Shown here in pieces: positions 37,417 to 45,001 of a stretch of 64,000 nt of DNA. The position numbers and the translations under genes were made by a program. How positions within the stretch are numbered: the first letter of the stretch is position 1; every line of letters starts with the position of its first letter. The stretch is from an uncultured Eubacteriales bacterium. GTDB taxonomy: Bacteria > Bacillota > Clostridia > Christensenellales > Aristaeellaceae. The DNA lies in contig CADBZH010000019.1 in the NCBI GenBank assembly GCA_902799045.1, positions 27,356-91,355 of the forward strand. Direction: 5' to 3'. The notes under the pieces are model-generated. The model saw only the letters and a list, made by a program, of their open reading frames with translations, did not search any database and had not been told where the DNA came from.

Positions 37417-39387
37417 TCAGTCGATCCCCAGCACCGTCCACCCCTCGAAGCACTTGTCATACGCGGGGTCAAGCGCGATCGGCGTGCCGTCGGGATTCTC
37501 GTAGCGCTCCTCCGGCTCGAAGGCCATGCCGAGGGCGTCGGTGTCGATGGCCCGGGCGGCGCGCCGCGGCAGCCTGCCGACGAGATCCGTCGCTACGACC
37601 CAGCCCGCCTCCGTCTCGCGGGCCTCCACTGTCGCGCGACCGAGGCGCTGCGGGTCTTCCTCCTTGTTCCAGGGCTGTGCGCCGTTAAAGTACAGGTTGC
37701 CGCCGGCCCACACCGGCAGCGGGATGTAGTAGCGGTCGCTGGCGGCGGAACCCATGCCGCAGTAGCCCTCGAACTGGGCCTGCCACTCCGCCTCGGTCAT
37801 ATAGCCGTCGTAGGGCTGGATGCCCACGTCCACGTTGCCGTCGTCCCAGACGTTCTTTTCGAAGCCGGCTTTGGCGTCCCGCAGGAATTGCGGCACCTCC
37901 TGCTGCACGAAGATGTTGTTGTAGAAGCGCATGTCGCCGTGAAGGATCGTCATGAAGCCGGCGACCTCCGTGCGATGGGGCACGTGATAGGGCGTGTAGC
38001 GGGGGGAATCCAGCGTCCTGGCGCCGTTGCCCACGCCGCGGCTGACGGTGGTGAAGGCCCCGGCGATCAGGTTGTGCGCCACGGCGACGCCCTGGGTGGC
38101 CAGCTTCAGCGAGCGCAGCGACAGCAGCAGGTTGTTGTCCACCAGCGTCGGTCCGTGGGAGACCTCGATGAAGATGTCCTCGCCATAGGCACCCAGGGCC
38201 TCGTTTCGCATCAGGAAATCCGCAGGCAGCGTGTTGTGGTGGAACAGGTTGCCGGTCACGCGGGTGCCCTGGGCCTGCCAGTCCAGCCAGAGGCCGCGGG
38301 TGCAGTGGTGGATGTGGTTGCGGCGGAAGACCACGTCGATGGCCGCGTGCATCTTGATGCCGCCGATCTCGGCCCCGGCCAGGTTCTGCTTGTTGTTGAT
38401 GTGGTGGATGTGGTTGTCCTCGATGAGGGAGAACACGCCGCCCAGGTGGCCGACGATGCCGGTCTGGCCGCAGTCGTGGATCTCGCAGCGGCGCACGATG
38501 TGCCCGCCGACGGCCTCCTTCGTCCAGCCTTCCCGCTGGGCCTGGCAGATGCAGTCGCGCTCGGTCTGGGTGCCGTCCTTGTACTTCCAGTGCAGCCACT
38601 TGTTGTCGTTGTTCGGCTGGAGATACTTGCCCAGGCTGATGCCGCTGCACTTGCTTTCGAATATCTCGCAGTCCTCGATGATCCAGCCCCTGGACCAGTG
38701 CGGGCCCACCATGCCCTCCTGATAGGCCGTGGGCGGGGCCCACTGGGTGGCCGCCTGGCAGATCCTGAAGCCGGAGAGGGTGATGTAGCCGACGCCCTCC
38801 TTTTCGGGGTAGAAGCAGTGCTTGCGGGCGCTGATCTCCACGTTCTCGGCGTTGGGGTCGTATTCGTGGAAGTTGGCGTAGACCACGGTGCTGTCCCCGT
38901 CCTGTTCGGCGTACCAGGTGTACACGGAGAAGTCCGGGTCCCAGGAGGCGGGAGAGGGCACGGGATTGCGCACGCCCTCGAGGTCCGTCGCCTCGTAGAG
39001 CGACTTGCCGTTCAGGTACACGTCGCCGGTGTGGGCGATGTAGGTGGCGATGAACCAGTCGCCGGAGACCAGGGTGGTGTAGGGGTTGCGGTCGGTGAAG
39101 ATCGCGTTGGAAACCGTCGCCTTCCACACGCCGTCGCCCAGCGGCTCCCAGCCCTTCACGGGCTCCGCGCCGGTGATGACCGCCGCGCCGCGTTCGCTGG
39201 CGCGATAGGTGATTCGCGCCTCGGGGGTGCCGCCGCTGCAGGGGTTGACCCACTCGCGATAGACGCCCGGCAGCACGATCACCTCGTCGCCGGGGTGGGC
39301 GAGGTTCGCCGCCTGTTGGATGGTGGGGAAGGGATTCTCCCGGGTGCCGTTCCCGGATGTTGCCGCCGCGCTGACATAGTATTGCAT
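37417..39387 (-). CDS. GH120-type beta-xylosidase, right-handed beta-helix
   Basis: Releases xylose from xylo-oligosaccharides. The 656-residue protein starts at ATG 39387 after AGGAGG and has no signal peptide, so it is cytoplasmic. The N-terminus (MQYYVSAAATSGNGTRENPF, then VLPGVYREWV) and helix repeats (EDNHIHHI) match Thermoanaerobacterium XylC, the GH120 founder. The likely nucleophile Asp369 lies in GLWLDWQAQGTR and the likely acid/base Glu408 in DIFIEVSHGP. The 39-residue gap, against 23 in XylC, is explained by an insertion of about 16 residues (PADFLMRNEALGAYGE). No xylan transporter is adjacent. Confidence 0.88.
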   Translation of the reverse strand: MQYYVSAAATSGNGTRENPFPTIQQAANLAHPGDEVIVLPGVYREWVNPCSGGTPEARITYRASERGAAVITGAEPVKGWEPLGDGVWKATVSNAIFTDRNPYTTLVSGDWFIATYIAHTGDVYLNGKSLYEATDLEGVRNPVPSPASWDPDFSVYTWYAEQDGDSTVVYANFHEYDPNAENVEISARKHCFYPEKEGVGYITLSGFRICQAATQWAPPTAYQEGMVGPHWSRGWIIEDCEIFESKCSGISLGKYLQPNNDNKWLHWKYKDGTQTERDCICQAQREGWTKEAVGGHIVRRCEIHDCGQTGIVGHLGGVFSLIEDNHIHHINNKQNLAGAEIGGIKMHAAIDVVFRRNHIHHCTRGLWLDWQAQGTRVTGNLFHHNTLPADFLMRNEALGAYGEDIFIEVSHGPTLVDNNLLLSLRSLKLATQGVAVAHNLIAGAFTTVSRGVGNGARTLDSPRYTPYHVPHRTEVAGFMTILHGDMRFYNNIFVQQEVPQFLRDAKAGFEKNVWDDGNVDVGIQPYDGYMTEAEWQAQFEGYCGMGSAASDRYYIPLPVWAGGNLYFNGAQPWNKEEDPQRLGRATVEARETEAGWVVATDLVGRLPRRAARAIDTDALGMAFEPEERYENPDGTPIALDPAYDKCFEGWTVLGID

Positions 39388-39427
39388 GGGGGCTGCCTCC
39401 TTGGTGATTGATTGAGTCCATTTAAAC

Positions 39428-39457
39428 AAAAAGCCCTGAACTTCCGTTCAGGGCTTT
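39428..39457 (-). terminator. Terminator of the tRNA-Gln/tRNA-Glu unit
   Basis: Read leftward, AAAGCCCTGAAC, loop GGAA, GTTCAGGGCTTT is followed by a T run. It directly abuts the CCA end of tRNA-Glu. Confidence 0.85.
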
Positions 39458-39531
39458 GGCACCGCCACGGGGACTCGAACCCCGGTTTTCGCCGTGAGAG
39501 GGCGACGTCTTAACCGCTTGACCATGGCGGC
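39457..39531 (-). tRNA. tRNA-Glu (anticodon CTC)
   Basis: A 75-nt cloverleaf with acceptor GCCGCCA/TGGCGGT, D arm GTCAAGCGGTTAAGAC, anticodon stem TCGCC/GGCGA with loop CTCTCAC (anticodon at 39496-39498), T arm CGGGGTTCGAGTCCCCG and an encoded CCA. The anticodon reads GAG codons. It is transcribed leftward after tRNA-Gln. Confidence 0.95.
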
Positions 39532-39535
39532 ATGC

Positions 39536-39609
39536 TGGCTGCCGAACCTGGATTCGAACCAGGACTAAATGAGTCAGAGTCATTCGTGCTACCTTTACAC
39601 AATTCGGCA
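39536..39609 (-). tRNA. tRNA-Gln (anticodon CTG)
   Basis: A 74-nt cloverleaf with acceptor TGCCGAA/TTCGGCA (U1-A72, typical of tRNA-Gln), anticodon stem AATGA/TCATT with loop CTCTGAC, T arm CCTGGTTCGAATCCAGG and an encoded CCA. It lies 4 bp upstream of tRNA-Glu in one transcript. Confidence 0.95.
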
Positions 39610-39649
39610 ACGTCGTCCGGACACGATTCGTACCCGACCGACAAGAGGT

Positions 39650-39678
39650 ATTATACTTCGTGGCAGGGGAAAAGTCAA
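39650..39678 (-). promoter_or_regulatory. Promoter of the tRNA pair
   Basis: On the reverse strand TTGACT (39673-39678) and TATAAT (39650-39655) with a 17-bp spacer, 40 bp before tRNA-Gln. Confidence 0.85.
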
Positions 39679-39768
39679 GCTGTTTTTGTAATTTCATCTG
39701 CTTTTTACGTTCGGACGGGGCGAAACCGGCACAAGGAATTTAAATGTTCGTTAAAGGGCACAAATGAC

Positions 39769-39797
39769 TTGAAAGCTTCATATTCAAGCGCTATGCT
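39769..39797 (+). promoter_or_regulatory. Promoter of the HPr-like gene
   Basis: TTGAAA (39769-39774) and TATGCT (39792-39797) with a 17-bp spacer. Confidence 0.55.
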
Positions 39798-39853
39798 GTC
39801 ATAAGAGTGGGATTGTTGCCCGCGAGAATCGTGTAAGTGAGGAGGGCGGAACC

Positions 39854-40084
39854 ATGAAAGCCGTTAACATTAAGCTGAGCCTGGCGGAGAACGTCAAGAC
39901 CTTCGTAAACATCGCCAATCGCTATCCCTATGACATCGACCTGCGCGTCGGCCGCCACGTGGTGGACGGCAAGTCCATCCTGGGCATTTTCAGCCTGGAC
40001 CTGTCCAAGCCGATCACGCTGGAGGTGTACGCCGATCATTGCGACGACCTGATGGAGGAGCTGAAGCCCTTCATCATCGGCTGA
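39854..40084 (+). CDS. HPr-like (Crh-like) protein lacking the active-site histidine
   Basis: A 76-residue HPr fold. The regulatory serine region is conserved (GKSILGIFSLDLSKPI, with Ser41 at the HPr Ser46 position). The phosphotransfer loop, normally GLHARPA around His15, reads AENVKTFVN and has no His or Arg. It therefore cannot pass phosphate from enzyme I to EII. It resembles B. subtilis Crh in keeping only the HPr-kinase site, so a role as a CcpA co-effector or metabolic sensor is possible. GTGAGGAGGG lies upstream. It stands alone, without ptsI. Confidence 0.85.
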   Translation: MKAVNIKLSLAENVKTFVNIANRYPYDIDLRVGRHVVDGKSILGIFSLDLSKPITLEVYADHCDDLMEELKPFIIG

Positions 40085-40153
40085 TGCAGAAAAAGAAAAA
40101 AGGCTCTTTCCGGATCGCCGGGGGATTGGTATAACGTCGCCTGTTGACGATGC

Positions 40154-40230
40154 GTACAGATCCTTCGCTGCGCTCAGGATGACAGCGTATCGCAATCCCT
40201 GTCATCCTGAGCGCAGCGAAGGATCTGTAC
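40154..40230. repeat. Family A hairpin repeat, copy 3
   Basis: GTACAGATCCTTCGCTGCGC... with a near-perfect complement ending ...GGATCTGTAC. Compensatory changes (GCAGC against GAAGC) keep pairing relative to the other copies. Confidence 0.85.
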
Positions 40231-40266
40231 GTTTTATCATCTGGCCGCCGCGCCGTGTTGCGGAAG

Positions 40267-41004
40267 CTACAGGTGTCCCCTCAAAAAGTGCACCGTGATG
40301 GACACGGCCTCGCGCACCATGAAGTGGATCAGCGTGGGCCCGGTGTACTCGGCGGCGATGCCGTGGGCGTTGGTGAAGCCCGCGCGCTTCGCCAGCCGCA
40401 GCGAGCGCCAGATGTGATAGTTGTTGGTGACGATGCCGACGGCCGCGTCGCCGTCGCCGATCATCGCGCGGCAGTTTTGAAGGTTCTCGCGGGTGTCTGT
40501 GGATTGATCCTCCATCCGGATGCGCGACGGGTCCACGCCCCGTTTCACCAGCTCGTCCCGGATGCAGCGGGCCTCGCTGACGGGCTCATTCGCGCCCTGG
40601 CTGCCGGAGGCGATGATCACGGCGTTCGGATGCTCGTCGAGGCAGGCCATCACCGCGTTCAGCCGACGGGTGAGCGCGGGGCTAGGGCCGTCCTGGTAGA
40701 CGCTGGCCCCCAGCACGATCAGATAGTCCATGTTCGGCGGGGCGGAGGCGTTCATGCCGCTGATCACCAGGCTCTCCAGGACGATCAGCAGCGCCAGTCC
40801 CGCGCACAGCAGCGCCCGCCAGGCGTAGCGCAGCCATTGGGGCAGGTGGGCGCGCGTCAGAAGGCCCGCCGCGACCAGGATCACGCCCGCCGCCGGCCAG
40901 ATCCAGCTGATGCTGAGCCCGAAGCGGGAGTAGAGGCTGATGACGAAATAGAAGGCGAAGCAGGCGATGCCCGCGACGATGTACACGATGCCCAGGGCAC
41001 TCAA
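40267..41004 (-). CDS. YdcF/ElyC-type DUF218 membrane protein
   Basis: The 245-residue product has about three N-terminal hydrophobic segments (GIVYIVAGIACFAFYFVIS, IWPAAGVILVAAGLL, ALLCAGLALLIVLESLVIS). The DUF218 domain follows, with DYLIVLGASVYQDGPSPALT, IIASGSQGANEPVSEA and DQSTDTRENL. Related proteins act in envelope or vancomycin-related pathways; the activity here is unknown. The TTG at 41004 is chosen over the GTG at 41013 because AAAGGAG overlaps the latter but lies 8 bp upstream of TTG. Confidence 0.85.
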   Translation of the reverse strand: MSALGIVYIVAGIACFAFYFVISLYSRFGLSISWIWPAAGVILVAAGLLTRAHLPQWLRYAWRALLCAGLALLIVLESLVISGMNASAPPNMDYLIVLGASVYQDGPSPALTRRLNAVMACLDEHPNAVIIASGSQGANEPVSEARCIRDELVKRGVDPSRIRMEDQSTDTRENLQNCRAMIGDGDAAVGIVTNNYHIWRSLRLAKRAGFTNAHGIAAEYTGPTLIHFMVREAVSITVHFLRGHL

Positions 41005-41058
41005 GGGATTCACTCCTTTGCGGATGCTTTCGTATACTATAGCATGCCCGCGTTAAAT

Positions 41059-41096
41059 GCGAAAGGGCCGCGGATCAAAGTCCGCGGCCCTTTCGC
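41059..41096 (-). terminator. Hairpin downstream of the Rrf2 gene
   Basis: A long stem (GCGAAAGGGCCGCGGA with its complement) lies 11 bp after the Rrf2 stop. The T run is weak. Confidence 0.65.
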
Positions 41097-41106
41097 GTTC
41101 CGGCGG

Positions 41107-41526
41107 TCATTCCGCGCCGGCGCGGCCCTCGATCACGTCTTCGAGGGTGATGCCGTTGAGGTAGTCGAAGATCAGCTTGTCCAGCTCCATCCACATCGGC
41201 AGCGTCTTGCACTTGTGGCAGCGCTCGCAGGAATTGGGCTGCTGCTCCAGGCAGGAGACGGGAGCCATGCTGCCCTCCACCACCTGCAGCACAGAGTGCA
41301 CGGTGTATTCGGAGGGATCCTTTGCCAGCATGTAGCCGCCCTGGTAGCCGCGCACGGCGCGTAGCATGCCCGCCTGGCTGAGATGCAGGGCGATCTGTTC
41401 AAGGTACTTCTTGGAGATATCCTGCCGCAGGGCCACGTCCTTGAGCGTTACGTAGCCGTCCTTCTGGTTTTCGGCGATATCGATCATCATGCGGATCGCA
41501 TAGCGCCCCTTCGTTGAAATTTTCAC
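41107..41526 (-). CDS. Rrf2/IscR-family transcriptional regulator
   Basis: A 139-residue winged-helix regulator with MKISTKGRYAIRMMIDIAEN and LEQIALHLSQAGMLRAVRGY, then QGGY. Four Cys in SCLEQQPNSCERCHKC could bind an Fe-S cluster as in IscR or NsrR. The GTG at 41526 is chosen: GGGAGG is only 2 bp from the ATG two codons earlier but 8 bp from this GTG, and the product then starts exactly like the family. No isc/suf genes adjoin it. A palindrome in its leader (41551-41574) may be its own operator. Confidence 0.92.
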   Translation of the reverse strand: MKISTKGRYAIRMMIDIAENQKDGYVTLKDVALRQDISKKYLEQIALHLSQAGMLRAVRGYQGGYMLAKDPSEYTVHSVLQVVEGSMAPVSCLEQQPNSCERCHKCKTLPMWMELDKLIFDYLNGITLEDVIEGRAGAE

Positions 41527-41550
41527 ACCCATAGCCTCCCTGATGGTATT

Positions 41551-41574
41551 GGAGAATGTTCCCCCACATTCTCC
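41551..41574. promoter_or_regulatory. Palindrome in the leader of the Rrf2 gene
   Basis: GGAGAATGT and ACATTCTCC around a 6-bp centre, between the promoter and the start codon. It is a candidate autoregulatory operator or RNA hairpin. Confidence 0.5.
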
Positions 41575-41590
41575 ATGGTTTCTATGTATA

Positions 41591-41619
41591 ATTGTAACAC
41601 AAAAGCTGCATTTATGCAA
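41591..41619 (-). promoter_or_regulatory. Promoter of the Rrf2 gene
   Basis: On the reverse strand TTGCAT (41614-41619) and TACAAT (41591-41596) with a 17-bp spacer. The remainder of the gap up to 41787 is AT-rich without a visible gene. Confidence 0.65.
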
Positions 41620-41787
41620 GACATGGCTCTGAGGAAAGCTGCTTTTGCAGGAAGAAACGGCAAAAATAGCCGATTTTGTCCCCATTTACACGGTGAAAGA
41701 ATTGGCTGTCGGGAAGAACCGATAACATTCCTTAAATAAATGGTCAAGCTATAGATCGCGTCTATAACATGATATCGCGTTCATGTA

Positions 41788-41817
41788 TTGGACAAGCCTA
41801 TAACTTCGTGCTATGAT
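41788..41817 (+). promoter_or_regulatory. Promoter of the permuted metQ-like gene
   Basis: TTGGAC (41788-41793) and TATGAT (41812-41817) with an 18-bp spacer. An inverted CATGA/TCATG pair overlaps the upstream region (41768-41785). Confidence 0.5.
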
Positions 41818-41851
41818 ATTGCCAGTTCAAAGAACAGGAGGCAAACCCACT

Positions 41852-42700
41852 ATGAAGATTCGCAAATTTCTGATCGGCCTGCTGGCCGCGCTGCTCGTGT
41901 TCTCTTCCGCCGCCGCGCTGGCGGACGTCACCATCGGCGTGCCGGACGACACCACCAACGAGGCCCGTGCCCTGAGGCTGCTGGCCGACAACGGCATCAT
42001 TGAGCTGGCCGAGGGCGCCGGCGAGCTGGCCACCAAGGCGGACGTCATCGCCGACGGCATCGAGATCGTCGAGGTGCAGGCGGATCAGCTGGTGAACCAG
42101 CTGGCGGACCTGGACTACGCTGTGATCAACTCCAACTTCGTGCTGGACGCGCTGGACGCCGGCCTGGCGATCAACACCGCGCTGCTGACCGAGGTGGAGG
42201 AGGTCTACCTGCCCAACGCCAACGTCATCGCCGTGCATGGCGACAACGTGGACGCCGACCTGACCCGCGCGCTGGTGGCGGCGGCCCGCAGCCAGCAGGT
42301 GAAGGACTACATCGAGAGCACCTATGCCGGCGCCGTGCTGAGCGTGGTGGACGATCCCACCGACGGCTATGATCCCGACGTGGACTATGACGCCCTGGCC
42401 GGCAGCAAGATCATCATCGCCGCCACGCCCGCGCCCCACGCCCAGATCCTGGAGATCGTGAAGGGCATCCTGGCCGAGAAGAATATCGAGCTGGAGATCA
42501 CCGTGTTCACCGGCTATACCGAGGAAAACCCGGCCGTGGACGCCGGCGATGCCTACGCCAACTACTTCCAGCATCAGCCCTACCTGGACAGCTATGTGCA
42601 GGAGACCGGCGGCAACGTGGTGTCCGTCACCACCGTGCACACCGAGCCGATGGGCCTCTACGGCGGCAAGCAGGCCGACCTGGCGGCGCTGGGGAAGTAA
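41852..42700 (+). CDS. MetQ/NlpA-type binding protein with apparent circular permutation
   Basis: Predicted methionine-type substrate-binding protein of the metN-metI importer downstream. The 282-residue product has a signal peptide (LIGLLAALLVFSSAAALA) and no Cys, so no lipid anchor. Residues 25-165 match the normally C-terminal part of MetQ (TIGVPDDTTNEARALRLLAD, then YIESTYAGAVL). Residues 184-282 match the normally N-terminal part (IIIAATPAPHAQILEIVKGI, ANYFQHQPYLDSYVQE, HTEPMGLYGGK). The halves are thus in swapped order, joined by a linker (DDPTDGYDPDVDYDALAGSK) where the family's natural ends would meet. Substrate-loop residues appear kept. AGGAGG supports ATG 41852. Confidence 0.88.
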   Translation: MKIRKFLIGLLAALLVFSSAAALADVTIGVPDDTTNEARALRLLADNGIIELAEGAGELATKADVIADGIEIVEVQADQLVNQLADLDYAVINSNFVLDALDAGLAINTALLTEVEEVYLPNANVIAVHGDNVDADLTRALVAAARSQQVKDYIESTYAGAVLSVVDDPTDGYDPDVDYDALAGSKIIIAATPAPHAQILEIVKGILAEKNIELEITVFTGYTEENPAVDAGDAYANYFQHQPYLDSYVQETGGNVVSVTTVHTEPMGLYGGKQADLAALGK

Positions 42701-42706
42701 CAGACA

Positions 42707-42733
42707 TGGCGGGGGACCTGCTTCCCCCGCCAT
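42707..42733 (+). terminator. Hairpin after the metQ-like gene
   Basis: ATGGCGGGGGACC/GCTTCCCCCGCCAT pairing lies a few bases past the stop. It lacks a T run and may protect the 3' end or partly terminate. Confidence 0.5.
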
Positions 42734-42847
42734 TACCACCCCTTTGACAGGCTTTGCTTGAGGCCCGGTGGGCCTCCGGCCGCAAAACCTGCAAGGTTGG
42801 GATTTTTCTTCCGGGAAATGAGATTTCCCTCCTGAAAAATGTCCTAC

Positions 42848-42874
42848 GTCCCTGACGCGCATGTCGTCAGGGAC
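42848..42874. promoter_or_regulatory. 10-bp-stem hairpin upstream of the metN promoter
   Basis: GTCCCTGACG and CGTCAGGGAC around a 7-nt loop. The function is uncertain (terminator or operator). Confidence 0.4.
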
Positions 42875-42883
42875 GATTTATGC

Positions 42884-42935
42884 TTGCAAGATACCGTTTT
42901 TCCACCTATAATAGATACGGACATCAATCGTATCT
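42884..42935 (+). promoter_or_regulatory. metN promoter with downstream inverted repeat
   Basis: TTGCAA (42884-42889) and TATAAT (42907-42912) with a 17-bp spacer. AGATACG (42913-42919) and CGTATCT (42929-42935) directly follow the -10 and would cover the transcription start, fitting a repressor operator. No S-box or SAM riboswitch core was recognised. Confidence 0.6.
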
Positions 42936-42973
42936 GTCACGGGCGATATTTCACTTCAACAGAGGGAAACTGT

Positions 42974-44002
42974 ATGATCGAGCTGAGAAACCTATCCAAG
43001 AGCTTTGTCACCGCCGACGGGCCGGTGGAGGCGCTGAAGCACGTGAACCTGACCGTGAACGACGGCGACATCTACGGCATCATCGGCATGAGCGGCGCGG
43101 GCAAGAGCACGCTGGTGCGCTGCATCAACATGTTGGAGCGGCCCACCGACGGCACCGTCCTGCTGGACGGGCGCGATTTGGGCGCCCTCGACAAGAAGCA
43201 GATGCAGGCGGTGCGCCGCGAGGTGACGATGATCTTCCAGAGCTTCAACCTGCTGATGCAGTCCACGTGCCTTCAAAACATCATGTTTCCGCTGAAGCTG
43301 ACGCGCACGCCCAAGGCCGAGGCCGAGGCGCGGGCGAGGGAGCTGCTGGAAACGGTGGGCCTGCCGGACAAGGCGAACGTCTATCCGGCGCAGCTCTCCG
43401 GCGGCCAGCAGCAGCGCATCGCCATCGCTCGGGCGCTGGCGACGAACCCGCGGGTGCTGCTGTGCGACGAGGCCACCAGCGCCCTGGACCCCCGAACGAC
43501 CCAGTCCATCCTGGAGCTGATCCGCCAGATCAACCGCGATACCGGCATCACCGTGATCGTCATCACCCACCAGATGAGCGTGGTGCAGGAGATCTGCAAC
43601 CGCGTGGCGATCCTCGAAAACGGCGCGGTGGTGGAGGAGGGCGAGGTGAGCCAGGTGTTCTCGCGCCCGAAGGCCGCCGCCACCCGGCAGCTGGTGTTCC
43701 CCGAGATGGCGAACGCCGAGACCCAGGCCGGCTCTGGCTACGGCCAGCTGCTGCGGCTGGTGTTTGAAGGCTCCGTCACCACCAACAAGCCGTTGATCGC
43801 CTCGATGGCCATCGAGTGCGGCATCGCGGCGAACATCCTCGGCGCGTCCACCCGAACGGTGGGCAAGCGGGAATACGGCTACATGCTGATCGAGATCCCC
43901 GGCGGGCCGGACGAGCTGGCCCGGGCGCTGAAGTACATCTCCGGCGCGGAGAACGTGGCCGTGCAGGTGGAAGCCGAATACCGGGCGAAGGAGGGTGCCT
44001 GA
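42974..44002 (+). CDS. metN: Methionine-type ABC importer ATP-binding protein
   Basis: The 342-residue ATPase has Walker A GMSGAGKST, signature LSGGQQQR, Walker B VLLCDEATSALDP and a switch His in VITHQ. Residues about 255-342 form the C-terminal NIL/ACT-like domain that in MetN senses intracellular methionine (transinhibition). ATG 42974 follows GAGGG; the longer frame begins in the promoter. It overlaps metI by 1 bp (TGATG). Confidence 0.95.
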   Translation: MIELRNLSKSFVTADGPVEALKHVNLTVNDGDIYGIIGMSGAGKSTLVRCINMLERPTDGTVLLDGRDLGALDKKQMQAVRREVTMIFQSFNLLMQSTCLQNIMFPLKLTRTPKAEAEARARELLETVGLPDKANVYPAQLSGGQQQRIAIARALATNPRVLLCDEATSALDPRTTQSILELIRQINRDTGITVIVITHQMSVVQEICNRVAILENGAVVEEGEVSQVFSRPKAAATRQLVFPEMANAETQAGSGYGQLLRLVFEGSVTTNKPLIASMAIECGIAANILGASTRTVGKREYGYMLIEIPGGPDELARALKYISGAENVAVQVEAEYRAKEGA

Positions 44003-44712
44003 TGAATCAGTTTGCGTTGGCGTTTGCGCCGGATAAGCTGGAGGAGGCCTGGCACGTATTCCTGACGGAGTTTCCGGCGGGCCTCTGGGAGACGCTGTAT
44101 GTCACGCTGCTCTCCACGCTGTTTGCCATCGTGCTGGGGCTGCCGCTGGGCATACTGCTGGTGACCGGCGACGAAAAGGGCATCCGCCCGCTGCCGAAGC
44201 CGGTGATGAAGGTGCTGAACGTGGTGATCAACTTCCTGCGCTCGGTGCCGTTCCTGATCCTGATGGTCATGGTGATCCCGCTGACCCGCGTGATCGTGGG
44301 CACGTCCATCGGCTCGGTGGCTTCCATCGTGCCGCTGGTGGTGGCGGCGTTCCCGTTCGTGGCGCGGCTGGTGGAGTCGTCCCTGCGGGAGTTGGACCCC
44401 AACATCATCGAAATGGCCCAGAGCATGGGCTCCTCCACGATGCAGATCATCTTCCGGGTGATGCTGCCGGAGAGCGTGCCCTCGCTGGTGACCAACTTCA
44501 CGCTGGCCATCACCACCATCCTGGGCTACACCGCCATGTCCGGCGCGATGGGCGGCGGCGGCCTGGGCAAGATCGCCATCAACTACGGCTATTCCCGCTA
44601 CAAGTACGCCGTGCTCTACCTGGCCGTGATCGTGCTGGTGCTGCTGGTGCAGGTGTTCCAGAGCGTGGGCAGCTTCCTGGCGGCCAAGCTGGACAAGCGG
44701 ATCAAGAAGTAG
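44002..44712 (+). CDS. metI: Methionine-type ABC importer permease
   Basis: The 236-residue permease has five hydrophobic segments, the MetI signature LLSTLFAIVLGLPLGILLV and a coupling loop (RELDPNIIEMAQSMGSSTMQ). It is translationally coupled to metN. Together with the permuted binding protein it makes a complete importer for methionine or a related compound. Confidence 0.95.
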   Translation: MNQFALAFAPDKLEEAWHVFLTEFPAGLWETLYVTLLSTLFAIVLGLPLGILLVTGDEKGIRPLPKPVMKVLNVVINFLRSVPFLILMVMVIPLTRVIVGTSIGSVASIVPLVVAAFPFVARLVESSLRELDPNIIEMAQSMGSSTMQIIFRVMLPESVPSLVTNFTLAITTILGYTAMSGAMGGGGLGKIAINYGYSRYKYAVLYLAVIVLVLLVQVFQSVGSFLAAKLDKRIKK

Positions 44713-44770
44713 AGTAGAGAGTGGATCGCGGATTGCCCGCCCGGATGGCCATTGCCACGCGGGATCCAAA

Positions 44771-44908
44771 AGCTTCCCCACCGCAGTGGGGAAGTGCCCG
44801 CGTCAGCGGGGGATAGGGCGCCCCTTACGCGGCGATTTCCGGGAGCGAATCGCCCGGAGCGCCCCATCGCCTGCTGCGCATGCGCCTCCCCATTGCGATG
44901 GGGGAGGC
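44771..44908. repeat. Intergenic hairpin repeats (CTTCCCCAC / CCTCCCCAT families)
   Basis: GCTTCCCCACCGCAGTGGGG (hairpin), then CCCGCGTCAGCGGGGG, and CCTCCCCATTGCGATGGGGG. They fill the 289-bp gap between metI and the next gene. No ORF is supported. Confidence 0.6.
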
Positions 44909-45001
44909 GAGCAGCCTCTGCTGTCGCGCGGCGGCCTCGTGGCCAGCCCCGGAACCAACCCGGCCTCACTGCCGTCCAATCATCAAAGGAGGTATACCAA
45001 C

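Noticed and set aside
42701-42973. SAM (S-box) riboswitch before metN
   Set aside because: Only two simple hairpins and a palindrome are visible; the multi-stem S-box core was not recognised.
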